DNA of 64,000 bases from Osedax fenrisi (lineage: Eukaryota > Annelida > Polychaeta > Sabellida > Siboglinidae). The stretch spans positions 30,765,371 through 30,829,370 of the forward strand of contig OZ025243.1 of assembly GCA_964019155.1 (NCBI GenBank). The letters run 5' to 3'. The notes beneath the pieces were generated by a model. It made no database searches. It was not told the origin of the DNA and worked only from the letters and a program-made list of their open reading frames with translations. This document shows positions 24,759 to 37,453 of this stretch, piece after piece; the stretch's first letter is position 1; each line of letters begins with the position of its first letter. Made by a program: the position numbers and the translations under genes.

Positions 24759-26949
24759 GAACGTATACTTAATACTGATACATACATATGCGTCATATAC
24801 ATATGTCATGTCATACACATATCCAATATGTATTCAATATGATATTATATACATATACGTATTTAATATGTATTCAATATGATATTGTATACTGTATACA
24901 GTATACATATACATATTCAATATGTATTCAATATGATATTGTATATAATCTACCAATATAATGCAATACTACCAGGGACTATATACTACGAGGGACTACT
25001 CCCTGATACTACTAATTAAATGACGCACTGTAATCAAAATACGTTATAGCTGTATATAGTTAAATTATACACCCATGTTATAAATATATAAGTCAATATT
25101 ATATTGAATATATAATAAATATATTGTTATATAATATAAAGTTACTATATAGAGTTAACATTGTATTATTTTTTACATTACATTGACTATATATATATAT
25201 ATATATATCACAAAATAGGATTAGTAATAGATTATGGATTAGTCGTAGATATTATATGGAAATAAATTTAAATTGTTTCTAATATATTTACAAATTGTAA
25301 ATTAAAATGGACATTATCTATAGATTCTGTAGTAGATCACAATATTAATTACTTACGTATAGAATAATTATTTTGTATATAAAGTAGTAATATAATATGA
25401 CATTAAATAATTATTATAATAATAATAAACTATTATACCATATATTATATATACCTACTATAATTACGAGGTTAGGAGGTATTTCTATAGCAATAACAAA
25501 ATATAGCTAATAATATACTATACATATAGTATACGGTATATTATAATATGTATAATATATTATAGTTTATAGTATTATAGTTTATAAACTATAATTAATC
25601 TTACAAATATATTAATCATATAAATATAGATACACACGTTTATAGGATTATTAAAGTTAATATTATATTACCTTGATGACAACTGTTGAATATTCGATGT
25701 AATTAATATGAACTTGTATATAACTTATATAACATAAGGTATAAGGTATATCGGGTATATGCGTAGTATAAAAGTATGTAGACACTGGGAGAATAATAAT
25801 AATCAAATAAGCTTCTAATTTAACAAATCCAGCTATTGAACACTAAAACGCCCACCTGACAAAAGATCACGCCCATTTTGAAACAATGCACGTGTTAATT
25901 GGTAAATTTAAAAGGACAGTCATACCTTACATATTTTCAAAGTATAAAATACCGCTTTGATCTTAATAATGCCCCTATTATGAGCTTTATAACGGTTCCG
26001 CTTCCTTTGTATTATTACATTTATGTGCGAACTTTAAATACACTTTCTCCTTATATAATATCATCGGATTATTATATAACCGATATTACATAACTTTTAA
26101 TGATTTATTTTAAAATAATCAAAATATATTTATAAATATACGTATACGTTGACCCGGCATCGATACTATTTTGTATATTAACTTTACAATCGTATACGGT
26201 GATATCTAAAATAATGAAATTTATAAATATGATATTTAAATATATAACATGGAATTCGTGCATGCATATTCACATGTAAATGTACCGTAACATTTATTTT
26301 AGTTAATATACATACGTTCATGGAAAACTATATTATTATTATTATTATTATTATTATTATCAGATTTATGTTTACACCCTGGTTTTGCAGATGCTAAAGC
26401 TTATCGAGACAATTACCCTTGATTTTAAATCGATTCCAAGTGAACTATATAAGTAAAAGATAATATTAATTTATTTCCTGTTTACATATACAATACAATG
26501 AATAAATTAGAAAATAATATAAATTGTTTGAACTTTCCATAAAATTATGAAATCATCATTCAATTATTTATAAATAATTAAACTAAAATAAATAATAATA
26601 TAAGTAGGATATAATAAAAGAATGAATTTAAATAATATAGATAAAATAGTTTAAATGAAATAAAAAATAATAAAATAGAACAAAAAGTATATTCAGAAAA
26701 ATTGTAAAAAAAAGTTTATATACAATATTTTATTTATATATATATACATTTTTGTATATACATTTTTGTTATATATTTTTTAATTTTGTTTATAAAGAAC
26801 AATTTATAATTTAAGAATAACATTTTTTTTAAACAAAAAAGTTAATTATTATATAAATTTCAATAAGAAGTTCAAAATTCAAATACAAATTTCAAATATA
26901 AAATAAAAAGATAAAAATATATATAATTTGTATTTTATTTTAAACGTAC

Positions 26950-26980
<31 letters not shown>

Positions 26981-28406
26981 ATATGTGTATGTTATATATT
27001 TAGGTGCATTTAATTAATCAGTAGATTAGATTGAATTCATAATATTACAAATAGTACATAGTGTAATTGTAGCATACGTTATGCTTCATAACTATATGTA
27101 ACATGTTATCATGCATGATATAACTATATATAACATGTTATGTGCACAACAGAATATATTCAGAACTTATTGTTTAATATATGTAATATTAATATTAATA
27201 TACTATTAATACAGTTGCCCGAATATTAATATATGTCTGCATAATGTATACCTATATAATATATATATATATTGTTATAATACGGTTATAATATATTATA
27301 AACCTTTAGGGTTATAATATTAATACTATTTATAATTATTAATTTAAACAGTCATTATTTTTTATAAAACAATGTTTAAAATTTATGGGATTATATTATT
27401 TAAAATATCGAAATATTCTTTTATTTTACAAAATTCCACATAATATATTATCATAATCTATAGAATATTAGAAAAAATAATTAAATTATTATTACATTTT
27501 TTATATTGTAATATTTAATATTTGTAACTATATACATTTTTTAATTTTGTATTGTAGTCGTGTCACATTGTTATTATTAAATTATTATTAAATTACAAAA
27601 CAAATTTTACATTAATTATAATTTCTAAATTATAATTGAATTAAATTTCAATATAAATTATATATATATAAGTTTGAATCCACCAAATACTAAAAACATA
27701 TATTCAAATACATCATTAAATATATGTTTATAAAATAATAATATATTATTGTATACAAAATAAAATAATAATTAATAAATATTATATCAATATATATATA
27801 AATATATACAATAATAATAATAACAAGGTCATATATTGATAACAGTCTAGGCTAGTCGACTTAAATAGTAATATAATTAATAAGTATATTGTATATTATT
27901 TTTATTTGTTGGAGTCCTCATCACACCAATGGGTGCAGAAACTTAAGTTGCTGCATCTACTTCGAAATATTATATATAATTACTAATTAGAAATCTATAG
28001 ATAATTATAATTATATGACGTTGTTTTACTTATAACCAACTGATTCTACTGTATAATGTATTATTTGAATTTTATATTATATATTATATATTATTTTTAA
28101 ATTATATATTATTCATTATATACATAAATAATATAGCCTTATTCTTACGATATATTATTTATAAATAATAGCCTATAGGCTATTATTATTATTATATGTC
28201 TATATATAGAAATATATGTGATTTATAATGAATATAAGAATTGTAATTACTTTAAATTAAGAGGCTTCATATACAAGCTTATTATATATATAATACGTAT
28301 ATAATAAGTAATAGTATATCATATATAATATTACTATATATATATATATATACCATACTAGAGTGCAGTGTATGTATTATCAGTAGTACTAGTATGCCTT
28401 TATAAT

Positions 28407-28479
28407 CATATACGGGCATGTCTAGGGAGACCATATGTACATATATACGCATGTGCATAGGTAGACATGCCCGTATATG
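28407..28479. repeat. Inverted repeat, 18-bp perfect arms
   Basis: CATATACGGGCATGTCTA at 28407-28424 faces TAGACATGCCCGTATATG at 28462-28479 across a 37-nt loop. It could be a very small TIR element. No second copy was seen in the window. Confidence 0.7.
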
Positions 28480-28662
28480 GATATATTGGTTAATTAGTCT
28501 ATTGGGCTTATATAGCTATAGCTATAGCTTATATGGCGTCTATAGGCTTCATCGTCATTACTTATTGTAATAATATGTCTATATAACGTGTACGTAATAT
28601 TAATATATTACAGTAGGTACCTATATATATATATATATATATTCGATTATAAGTATAATACC

Positions 28663-28700
28663 CATAGATTTATAGTTTACATATACACTATAAATCTATG
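28663..28700. repeat. CATAGATTTATAG hairpin, copy 1
   Basis: Arms CATAGATTTATAGT / ACTATAAATCTATG (14 bp perfect) with a 10-nt loop. It belongs to a family with copies at 29877, 49984 and 50432. Confidence 0.75.
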
Positions 28701-28983
28701 ATAATACCATATTATTTCCTGTATGCATATATTGTATTCATATACTTTATAATGCATATATGCGTTTCCCATGGGATGAAAAGACTACCAAAATAAATAA
28801 TAACAATATATATATATATACAAATTGAAAATTGTTTTTTATTATTTTATTTTATTGGTGCATTTTATTTTATCCAAGAAATTAGAAATTAGAAGTTACT
28901 TTTACATATCACCTACCAACAAATATGCTATCCTGTAAAAACAACCATGATATATCGAGAGTTGATCATTATTATACATAATA

Positions 28984-29027
<44 letters not shown>

Positions 29028-29109
29028 TTATATTTGTAGTTTATCATCGAAACTCTACTCTAAACATATATACCTCGATAAACTATTCTTCCTTCTGTAT
29101 ATACTCTGA

Positions 29110-29246
<137 letters not shown>

Positions 29247-29372
29247 CTTACTTTTATCTCTACATGTAATCATTAATTAATTAATCATTAAATCTAATCA
29301 TTAAATCATCCAACTTGTTATTTTTGTCTCGTGTTATATTCAACGTATTATTATTGTTAAATTGTTATTGTA

Positions 29373-29818
29373 CAGTCAACTCCCGATAAATCGGACTCGC
29401 AAGGGACCGGGAAAAGTGTCCGATTTAGCGAGATGTCCGACTTATCCGATATTCAGAATGTCATGCAAATAAGACATGCGACGCCCAGCGTGAGTTTAAG
29501 GGTTACCGAAATATGGAATTACGCAACAATCAACAACATAAAATGTTGTATTCAATAATATTACTTACTAAAATTATAATATTCATTATTTAAATGAAAT
29601 ATTTCTGACAATTTATAAAAAGTCCGACTTATGCAGTATAAAATCATAAAAATTACAATAATATGTGTCCGACTTATAGAAAAGTCCGACTTATCCAATC
29701 CGACTTATCCGATTAATGTAACATGGAACTAGATACAAATCCAACCAAACCAACTAAATGTGTCCGACTTATCGATAATTCCGACTTATCCGTAGTCCGA
29801 CTTACCGAGAGTTGACTG
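29373..29818. mobile_element. pogo/Tigger-like MITE, 446 bp, TA duplication
   Basis: Flanked by TA at 29371-29372 and 29819-29820. The left end CAGTCAACTCCCGATAAATC and right end ACCGAGAGTTGACTG are imperfect inverted repeats of the pogo/Tigger type. The motif GTCCGACTTAT recurs subterminally, at least seven times in all, mostly near the right end. There is no transposase frame. Confidence 0.88.
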
Positions 29819-29876
29819 TATTATTATTATCTTATTATTATTTTCTCCAGCACGAGCGCCGCTCGTCGAGCCTACA

Positions 29877-29925
29877 CATAGATGTATAGTTTACATGTAA
29901 GTTTATTGTAAACTATAAATCTATG
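29877..29925. repeat. CATAGATTTATAG hairpin, copy 2
   Basis: Arms CATAGATGTATAGTTTACA / TGTAAACTATAAATCTATG, 18 of 19 pairing, with an 11-nt loop. It lies 58 bp from the pogo-like MITE. Confidence 0.8.
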
Positions 29926-30654
29926 GACCTATATGACCATATGTTAGTGCCTACTAAAAAGTATATCATCATCATCATCATCATCATCATTATCATATAT
30001 ATATATATATAGTTACTATGATAGTATATATATATATATAATTAATAAAGAATTATAATTATAAATATATACTAACATATCCTTGACTAAATAATTTTAG
30101 ATATTAAAATCAATGGATAACGATTAAGGATTAAAATAAAGTAACTACAGTGGTATATTACATTGTAAAGTACACTAACTATTATCGCAGAGGTTTTTGT
30201 TTTTAATGTATTTAGTTATTGATATTCGAATATTAATAGGCTTATATGATTTATCAGAATCGCGTATAATGTATAGTAAATTCGTGATGATATGGTTGTA
30301 GGTGGCAGGATTCCTTGCATATATGCTATTATGCTATTATATATAACTACAATTGTAATAGGAAGTACATTGTAATAACTAAGAGGTGTTATTAGTTTGC
30401 AGTCATCGCATAGTATGAGATGTTAATATATTGTTGTGCTATCAACATTAAATTAATTTCCAGTCAACACATAATAATGTAAATATAGTTGTATATGTAT
30501 ACATAGGTAAACCTATAGGTAAATATTTACATATGAAACATATAAGTATACAATAAGAAGGAATACATTTTAAATATTGTATTTGTTCCATATATATATC
30601 AGCCATACATGTATTATACGATTCATCGTACCCATATATATAGGGACATATATA

Positions 30655-30750
<96 letters not shown>

Positions 30751-31595
30751 TATATATTATATATATATATATATATAAGTTATATAGAATATATAAGTTA
30801 TATACATAATTTCATAACAATTATGACATTGTTTTTACTAATATTTGGTACCCTGAATAATGGAAACATTAATATTTAGATAAATGTGCTATTATGTTAT
30901 ATATATATATATGTAGACAATTGAATTCAACATCACAATTCTAAATAGTTTTTCGATAATTAAGTCGCATACAATATTTTAAATTAAATTGGGAGTGTAT
31001 TTATTTTTGTTATTATTTTTGTTAAAGCGCTAGAGTATACTATTATACTACATTATACTACAGTATAATCTAGGATACTGTAGTATACTCTCTAGCGCTT
31101 TAATATATGTAATATGTTATATATATATATATATATATAGGATAATATTAAAGAGCATGCACTATTGGAGAGTATACTCTCTTATAGTGCTCATTTTAGT
31201 GCATATGTAATATATTCACTAATTATAATTATAGACTTACGTACTTATATACTTAGTATCCTATACAACTATAGCATATATCTAGCATATAACTATAGTA
31301 TATATGTCAGTGTAACGGGTCACACCAGTGTTATATTTAACATTAGCCTATCAAACGATAAATAAAATGAAAGTTTAGCTTCATATCTATATTACGCGAT
31401 TAATCTAATAGTAATGTATTCGGTGTAATCTATAAAAAGTGTAATATATATTACTCATCTCTATAACAATATACCTATATACCTAACTATTAGTATTGTT
31501 TAGGCGGTTTTAATGATAGAATACATTGTAATTTACAACAGGATAAGAAAACAAGTTACCATTTGATCAAATAATAGATAATAGATAGTAATATA

Positions 31596-31631
<36 letters not shown>

Positions 31632-32385
31632 TGTATACTTATATATATATATATACTTATATATAAGGTATATACTAACTTATATTATATTCAATAGATA
31701 ACGTGTAATGTTTGAGTTGAAGCTTATTACTAGGAGGTTAGTAATATCAATATACATATAGGTTTTCACTTATAGGTTAGGTATACATAGGTACATAAAC
31801 CTATGCTGACATACATATAGCCTATAGGCTATAGGTTATACAATGTATTAAATATACATATATTTAGGTTGAGAAAATATGAATTGTAGAATGTGTTTTA
31901 CTATATAATAACCAATAGGTTGATTACTCATACTTTATATGTAACAGAAAGGATAAGCACTTGTCATCAGAGTTTATCTTGTTAAATCATTAACTATTTA
32001 TCTTAAAGGTATCTTGAAGAAAACTCCCTGTTATAGGAGTATCTTATAAGAGTACTTATTATTTAAATTTGAAATAGAATTTATTTAATTTAAATACAAA
32101 TATAAAAGTAATTCATTACTTAACTAGTTTGTATTACACTTTAAATAAATCTATTAAATATCAACATATAATGTTAGACGATGATATTAAAATATTAAAA
32201 AAAAAATTAAATCAAAAGAATTATTAATAAATTAGACTGAGACTCAAGATAAACTAATTTAGGACAACAGTCGAATTGGTACTCGTACCGTATAGTTATG
32301 CCTGTATGCCTCAATCACGTGGTCTTATAGACCTCTGTAAATATTATAATGTACTCTTTAGTATCTAAAGTTTAGATAATAAAGT
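29926..32385. other. AT-rich region with long (TA)n tract and hairpins
   Basis: No gene seen. It contains a (CAT)n run near 29970, the (TA)n tract at 30656-30743, an ~80-nt inverted repeat at 31023-31102 (arms TAAAGCGCTAGAGTATAC) and a further (TA)n at 31598-31630. Confidence 0.5.
30656..30743. repeat. (TA)n microsatellite, longest in window
   Basis: About 44 nearly uninterrupted TA units followed by further broken AT repeats to about 30780. Confidence 0.95.
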
Positions 32386-32413
32386 TGATGGAGCCTATAT
32401 ATAGGCTCCATCA
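32386..32413. repeat. 28-nt perfect palindrome at the LINE 5' junction
   Basis: TGATGGAGCCTATA followed immediately by its exact inverse TATAGGCTCCATCA. Homology to the LINE begins at its right edge. Confidence 0.85.
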
Positions 32414-35097
32414 AAGATATAAAAGACTTTGTAGCCGAATTCAAACCTATTTCCAGCAGAATATGTACATTGAGGTTAAAAGCTAAACCATTAAATATAT
32501 CGATAATACAGATATATGCACCAACTTCGGATTATACAGATGAACAAATTGAAATCTTCTATTCAAGCCTACAAGATATAATTGACAAAACCCATAAAAA
32601 GGACATGTTAATAATTCAAGGTGATTGGAATGCAAAGATTGGAACTGACTCACTGACAGATTGGAACGAATATTGTGGACCTTCATGTAACAACTCAACG
32701 AATGACAAGGGGATCAGATTATTGGAATTTATATGTTATAATGACATGATTTTGGCAAATACTCTAGGAATACACAAATCCTCAAGAATAGCAACATGGC
32801 ACTCTCCAGATGGTAAAACTCATAACCAGATAGATTATATCCTCATGAAGAGACGATTTAAATCTGGTATCAATGTGGCTAAAACTAGAGTATATAACAA
32901 AGCTGATATAGGAAGTGATCATGACCTTGTGATGATATCCTTCAAACAAAAATTCAAATCTCAAAGAAAACAAAAGAGCATTCGTAAAAACTACAACATT
33001 GAACAACTAAGTAATAATTCTTCAATTCTTGCTCAATATAGAGACACTATAGAAAATGAAATTAAAAACAAGTTAATGCACAACACAATCAATTCCGATG
33101 AAACAACTGATATTCTTAACAGAATAATAAGCGAAACTGCAACAAAAGTAATTGGATTTAAAAGGAAAAAGACAAAACCATGGATAACAGAAGATATTCT
33201 GGAACTTTGTGATAAACGTAGATCATTGAAATCTCAAAAAAGTAATCACTTACAAGAATATAATTCACTGAATAAGAGGATAAGAAAGAACATGAAACAA
33301 GCCAAAGAAAATTGGTTAAATAACGACTGTAAAGATATAGACAATACATTTGCAAGTAACAGATCTAAAAAAACATATTCAATTATAAAAGCTCTGACAA
33401 AGAAGAAATCAGAAGCGATCAACACAATATTAAGCAAAGATGGTAAAGTTTTGAGTGAAGATACACATATTATTAAAAGATGGACTGAATACTGCCAAGA
33501 ATTATATAATTATGAATCCAGAGGAGACAAAAATGTTTTGCAAACGATAGATGAACAACACGAAAAAGAGAGAGATGATAGTATTTTAAGAGATGAAGTA
33601 GTTAATGCTATATATTCACTAAAACATGGAAAAGCTGCTGGTGTAGACAATATACCAGCAGAACTAATAACATATGCAGGTGAAGGAATGACAGACATAC
33701 TCCACAAGATATGTTCCAATATATGGGAAACTGGTATCTGGCCAGAAATATGGACAAAATCGTTAATTATAACTCTACTGAAAAAAGGTAATCTTCAACA
33801 TTGTTCTAACTACAGAACGATAAGTTTGATAAGCCACGCAAGCAAAGTGATGTTGAAAATCATTAAGAATCGTTTACAACCACAAGCGGACCGTATTATT
33901 GCGGAAGAACAGGCTGGATTCATGAAAGATAGATCTACGATAGAACAAATATTCAACCTAAGAATACTATGCGAGAAACATAACCTACAACAAAAAAAGC
34001 TATATCATATATTTATTGATTTCCGAAAAGCATTTGATAGAGTGTGGCAAAATGCACTATGGTCCTCAATGAAGAAATATAATATCGATACAAAGTTAAT
34101 TAATTTAATACAAAGTTTATATGAAAAGGCAAGCAGTGCAGTAATACATAAAGGAATATGTGGCGATTGGTTTCCAACGAAAACCGGAGTAAGACAAGGA
34201 TGTCTTCTCTCACCTACTTTATTTAATATATTCCTAGAAGATATAATGAACGACGCGCTAAGCAATCATACTGGTTCAATAAAGATAAATGGCCGAAATA
34301 TAACAAATATCCGCTTTGCTGATGATATAGATGGTTTAGCTGGCTCGGAAGAAGAACTAATAAATTTAACTGAGTGTCTTTTTAAATCAGCAAATAGATT
34401 TGGAATGGAAATAAATCCTTCTAAAACTAAGCTTATGTTAAACGACGACAATTGTCAACCAAACATTGATATTCATGGCGAAATAATTGAGACCGTAAAA
34501 AGCTTCAAATATCTAGGATCAATCATAAACGAAAATGGATCAAGAAAAGAAATCCTGTCAAGAGCGGCACAAGCAAGTCAAGCATATAGCAATCTAAAGA
34601 TAATATGGAATGATAAAGACATACGTCTAAAGTACAAGTTAAAACTAATGGACTCTCTTGTCAACTCGATATTCCTGTATGCATGTGAAACATGGACTCT
34701 AACTGCTGAACTCGAGAAAAGAATACTAGCATTCGAAATGAAGAACATCAGAAAATTACTCGGTATAACATACCTTGATAGAGTTACTAATCAAGAAATA
34801 ATAGACCGAATATCATCATCATTAACAAGTCCCTTCACCGATATCCTCACAACAGTTAAAAGGAGAAAACTGAAATGGTATGGACACGTGACCAGAGGCT
34901 ATGGACTTGCCAAGATAATCCTTCAGGGTAATGTCGAAGGTAAAAGATCCCGTGGACGTCCAAAAAAACAATGGATAGATAATATAAAAGAATGGACCGG
35001 AAAAGGCTTCAATGAACTAAATGAAATTGTATATGACCGGAAGAAGTGGAGAAAATTTTGTTTCAACGTGACACGCCCCCACGGCTCAACAGGCTAA
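32413..35097 (+). CDS. RTE-like LINE endonuclease/reverse transcriptase, 5'-truncated
   Basis: One open frame of about 895 codons to TAA at 35095-35097. It lacks an ATG near its start: the frame runs open from the truncation point, and the first residues (DFVAEFKPISSR) already fall inside the endonuclease. Endonuclease motifs present are IIQIYAPTSDYTDE, IIQGDWNAKIG, ATWHSPDGKTHNQIDYIL and DIGSDHDLVM; the N-terminal ~110 residues with the first catalytic Asn/Glu are missing. The reverse transcriptase follows, with AGVDNIPAELI, GVRQGCLLSPTLFNIFLED and the catalytic FADDIDGLAG. The C-terminus has the LKWYGHVTRG and RSRGRPKKQWIDNIKEW signatures of this RTE-like group. No stops or frameshifts suggest a young, dead-on-arrival insertion. 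A sister copy, full-length but broken, is at 38705-41957. Confidence 0.9.
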   Translation, partial: KDIKDFVAEFKPISSRICTLRLKAKPLNISIIQIYAPTSDYTDEQIEIFYSSLQDIIDKTHKKDMLIIQGDWNAKIGTDSLTDWNEYCGPSCNNSTNDKGIRLLEFICYNDMILANTLGIHKSSRIATWHSPDGKTHNQIDYILMKRRFKSGINVAKTRVYNKADIGSDHDLVMISFKQKFKSQRKQKSIRKNYNIEQLSNNSSILAQYRDTIENEIKNKLMHNTINSDETTDILNRIISETATKVIGFKRKKTKPWITEDILELCDKRRSLKSQKSNHLQEYNSLNKRIRKNMKQAKENWLNNDCKDIDNTFASNRSKKTYSIIKALTKKKSEAINTILSKDGKVLSEDTHIIKRWTEYCQELYNYESRGDKNVLQTIDEQHEKERDDSILRDEVVNAIYSLKHGKAAGVDNIPAELITYAGEGMTDILHKICSNIWETGIWPEIWTKSLIITLLKKGNLQHCSNYRTISLISHASKVMLKIIKNRLQPQADRIIAEEQAGFMKDRSTIEQIFNLRILCEKHNLQQKKLYHIFIDFRKAFDRVWQNALWSSMKKYNIDTKLINLIQSLYEKASSAVIHKGICGDWFPTKTGVRQGCLLSPTLFNIFLEDIMNDALSNHTGSIKINGRNITNIRFADDIDGLAGSEEELINLTECLFKSANRFGMEINPSKTKLMLNDDNCQPNIDIHGEIIETVKSFKYLGSIINENGSRKEILSRAAQASQAYSNLKIIWNDKDIRLKYKLKLMDSLVNSIFLYACETWTLTAELEKRILAFEMKNIRKLLGITYLDRVTNQEIIDRISSSLTSPFTDILTTVKRRKLKWYGHVTRGYGLAKIILQGNVEGKRSRGRPKKQWIDNIKEWTGKGFNELNEIVYDRKKWRKFCFNVTRPHGSTG

Positions 35098-35156
35098 GGG
35101 ACCAAGGTAACAAGGTAATATATAGGCCTATAGGCTACATCAAATAGTATACATAC

Positions 35157-35212
35157 ACAGTTGACGCCTTTAGATGCACCTCCATTGAGGTGCATCTAAA
35201 GGCGTCAACTGT
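35157..35212. repeat. 56-nt perfect hairpin downstream of the LINE
   Basis: Two exact 26-bp arms (left begins ACAGTTGACGCCTTTAGATG) with a four-base loop CATT. It lies 60 bp past the LINE stop codon. Confidence 0.9.
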
Positions 35213-36254
35213 ACATTCAATGGACCTAAGAAACATGTATGAGATATCGATTTTCTGAGATATAGAATCATATTACGTGTATTTAAACAAATTGATACAA
35301 AAAAAAAATAACATTTGGGTTTCATCCAGGTTTATCCATTTGGGTTTCATCCAGGTTTCTGATATATATTAGTCTATGGTATCGAGATTTGACTATATTT
35401 AGAATATCAGGATCGGAGATATTCAGCTATTGAATCTTTTATAAATAAACGAAGTCATGTCATATATGATACTATAGTTAATCCGATATAGTAAATGGAT
35501 AATATCAAAGTTATATTAAGGATGATATTTAAATGGTAATAACATACAACTCTAATAAAACTATGACATATGTTTAGAATATTCTACATAATTGTAACAT
35601 ATTTTTGTGTTATCTCCTGGTCATACTTATGCGTTGTAATGCGTTATTAATACTAACAGATATTATACCTAATATATATATATACCTAATTTATTAATAA
35701 TAACTTATGATGGCAATGTAAGTGATAAGATCGTTATATGAAAGGAAGAAAAAGGTAAGATATATCTTTAGTTGGTAAGGTGTGATATTATCAATGTATA
35801 TTAAAGAAAGATGTTTTAAATGTGTAATCTTATAATTTTGTCATTATATGATGTTATAATATTAGGTATTTGATTTTAAATAATGTATGGTTTACTTAGT
35901 TTGTTTAGATAGTTTGATCTGAGAAGGTTATAGCTATATTAAATTCTATGTCTTCATAAATGGTTTTATTTTGTTAATGACAAATATTGCAAACTGCTGT
36001 TGGAACTTAATAGTTTAAAGAGGTCGTGTATCTGAATTATGTGTTTTAAATGGTGGTTAGTGACAGTATTATTTTAGTCATTAATTACCAGTTTATATAA
36101 GTCATTTGTATAGTTTTCATTTTTATAATTTTTTATTTTTTATATTAATGTTAATTAATGTTAATTAATTAATTATCGGTATATAAGATACTAGTTTATT
36201 TTATTGGTGAAGGTTTTGTGTATTATATTTGTATATAATATAATCTGTAACGTT
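35213..36254. other. AT-rich stretch, probably decayed LINE tail
   Basis: An ATTTGGGTTTCATCCAGGTT phrase is directly repeated near 35313-35360. Minus-strand frames near 35990-36250 continue weakly from the LINE piece at 36255 but are too broken to align by eye. Confidence 0.35.
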
Positions 36255-36535
36255 TGGCCCTGTTAGTGTAGATATATTGTTGAAAGTATTCCTAATTATA
36301 ACCAAGTCAAACGTGTTCCCTTTACCGTATATGTGTTGTGTAAGATTTAGATCATTAAGTTTGGTCGAGAAAACTATATATTTTGAATTAATATTTTTTT
36401 TAAATAGTATTATTAAATCTTGTTCATTGTGTAACTCATCAATAATGTCATGTATCGTTGGGAGAGTTTTTGTAGAAGTTAGCGGTCGGTATAATTGCAG
36501 TATTTGTGAGGAAGCTTGCGTTATTTGATAATTTA
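36255..36535 (-). pseudogene. LINE endonuclease fragment (CR1/L2-like)
   Basis: The minus strand is open for about 90 codons reading LQLYRPLTSTKTLPTIHDII, then LNLTQHIYGKGNTFDLVIIR. This matches the endonuclease segment of CR1/L2-type LINEs (YRPPSSS...F..EL then L.QHV..PTH..G.TLDLVIT). The expected GDFN motif is decayed. It lacks any start and is a remnant. Confidence 0.7.
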
Positions 36536-36875
36536 AGGTATAGTAATATGAGTTAAATGGAGTAGAGAGTATACCGTATACGGTTGGAATATGTTATTAG
36601 TTTAATATTCGAGTTTTTGATGGCAGATATTCCATCACTATGTGTCTATATATTTGAATAAAGTAGTGGATAGGTATTAGGTATTTCAGATATATATATA
36701 TATATATATATAAGAATCGGCAAAGAATCCCCGGCGATAGACCAGAAAAGGACCTCAACGGAACCTTAACTCTATGGCCTTTTGAGAATTAAAAACTATA
36801 CATTATAATGTATAACTTATATTTATTATTTCATACGAACTTTTATATCTCAATAAACAATATTTATTTATTTTA

Positions 36876-36937
<62 letters not shown>

Positions 36938-37005
36938 GTAGTTTTCGAGGTATAGGTTTTCATTATTCGTATACGTTTCAGTGAGACACAGTATATTTAT
37001 TTTGT
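36536..37005. other. AT-rich stretch before the duplicated region
   Basis: Contains a (TA)n tract at 36889-36932 and no coding signal. Confidence 0.4.
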
Positions 37006-37453
37006 CAGGTCAGGTTTGTTGTTGAGTAATTGAATGTTGAGTAGATATATACTAAGGTGATTACAATGTTATTGTTAGGAAGTAGTTTTTCTTTGTAGTA
37101 TTATATTATTTGTATTGATACTATATATGGTAGATGATATGAGTAAACTGCATTACACATTTGTATCCATTAATTGTATTGTTTGGAAGTAAATATGTCT
37201 GGATAGTAACCGAATACGGACAATCTCGTTATCTCAGAAACCATAAATCCTACAAAAAATGTGTAATGAATAAAATAGTCATAATTATATAAATAGTCTA
37301 AATAAGTATTTATTATTTTATAATTATTCAAAATAGTGCTTATATATCCAATAAACTGATTTTTTATTACGTTATTATATTTTTGAAAACAAATGTCAAC
37401 TTAAATATTATAATAATATATCATTAAAAACTAAAGCATTCAAAACATTATAT

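Larger units (their letters stand above)
22728..28662. other. AT-rich repeat country
   Basis: No confident gene in nearly 6 kb. It holds (TA)n tracts (23252-23303, 23828-23857, 24711-24755), the hairpin at 24351-24386 and several small palindromes. Near 23344 an ATG in AACAATGG context opens a short frame MAAWNANLPRSVYLGTLIRV in a GC-richer patch, too short to call. A partial SINE tail may lie near 27896-27935. Confidence 0.4.

Noticed and set aside
29970..29992. Possible CRISPR-like short repeats
   Set aside because: Simple (CAT)n microsatellite in a eukaryotic genome; no repeat-spacer structure anywhere in the window.
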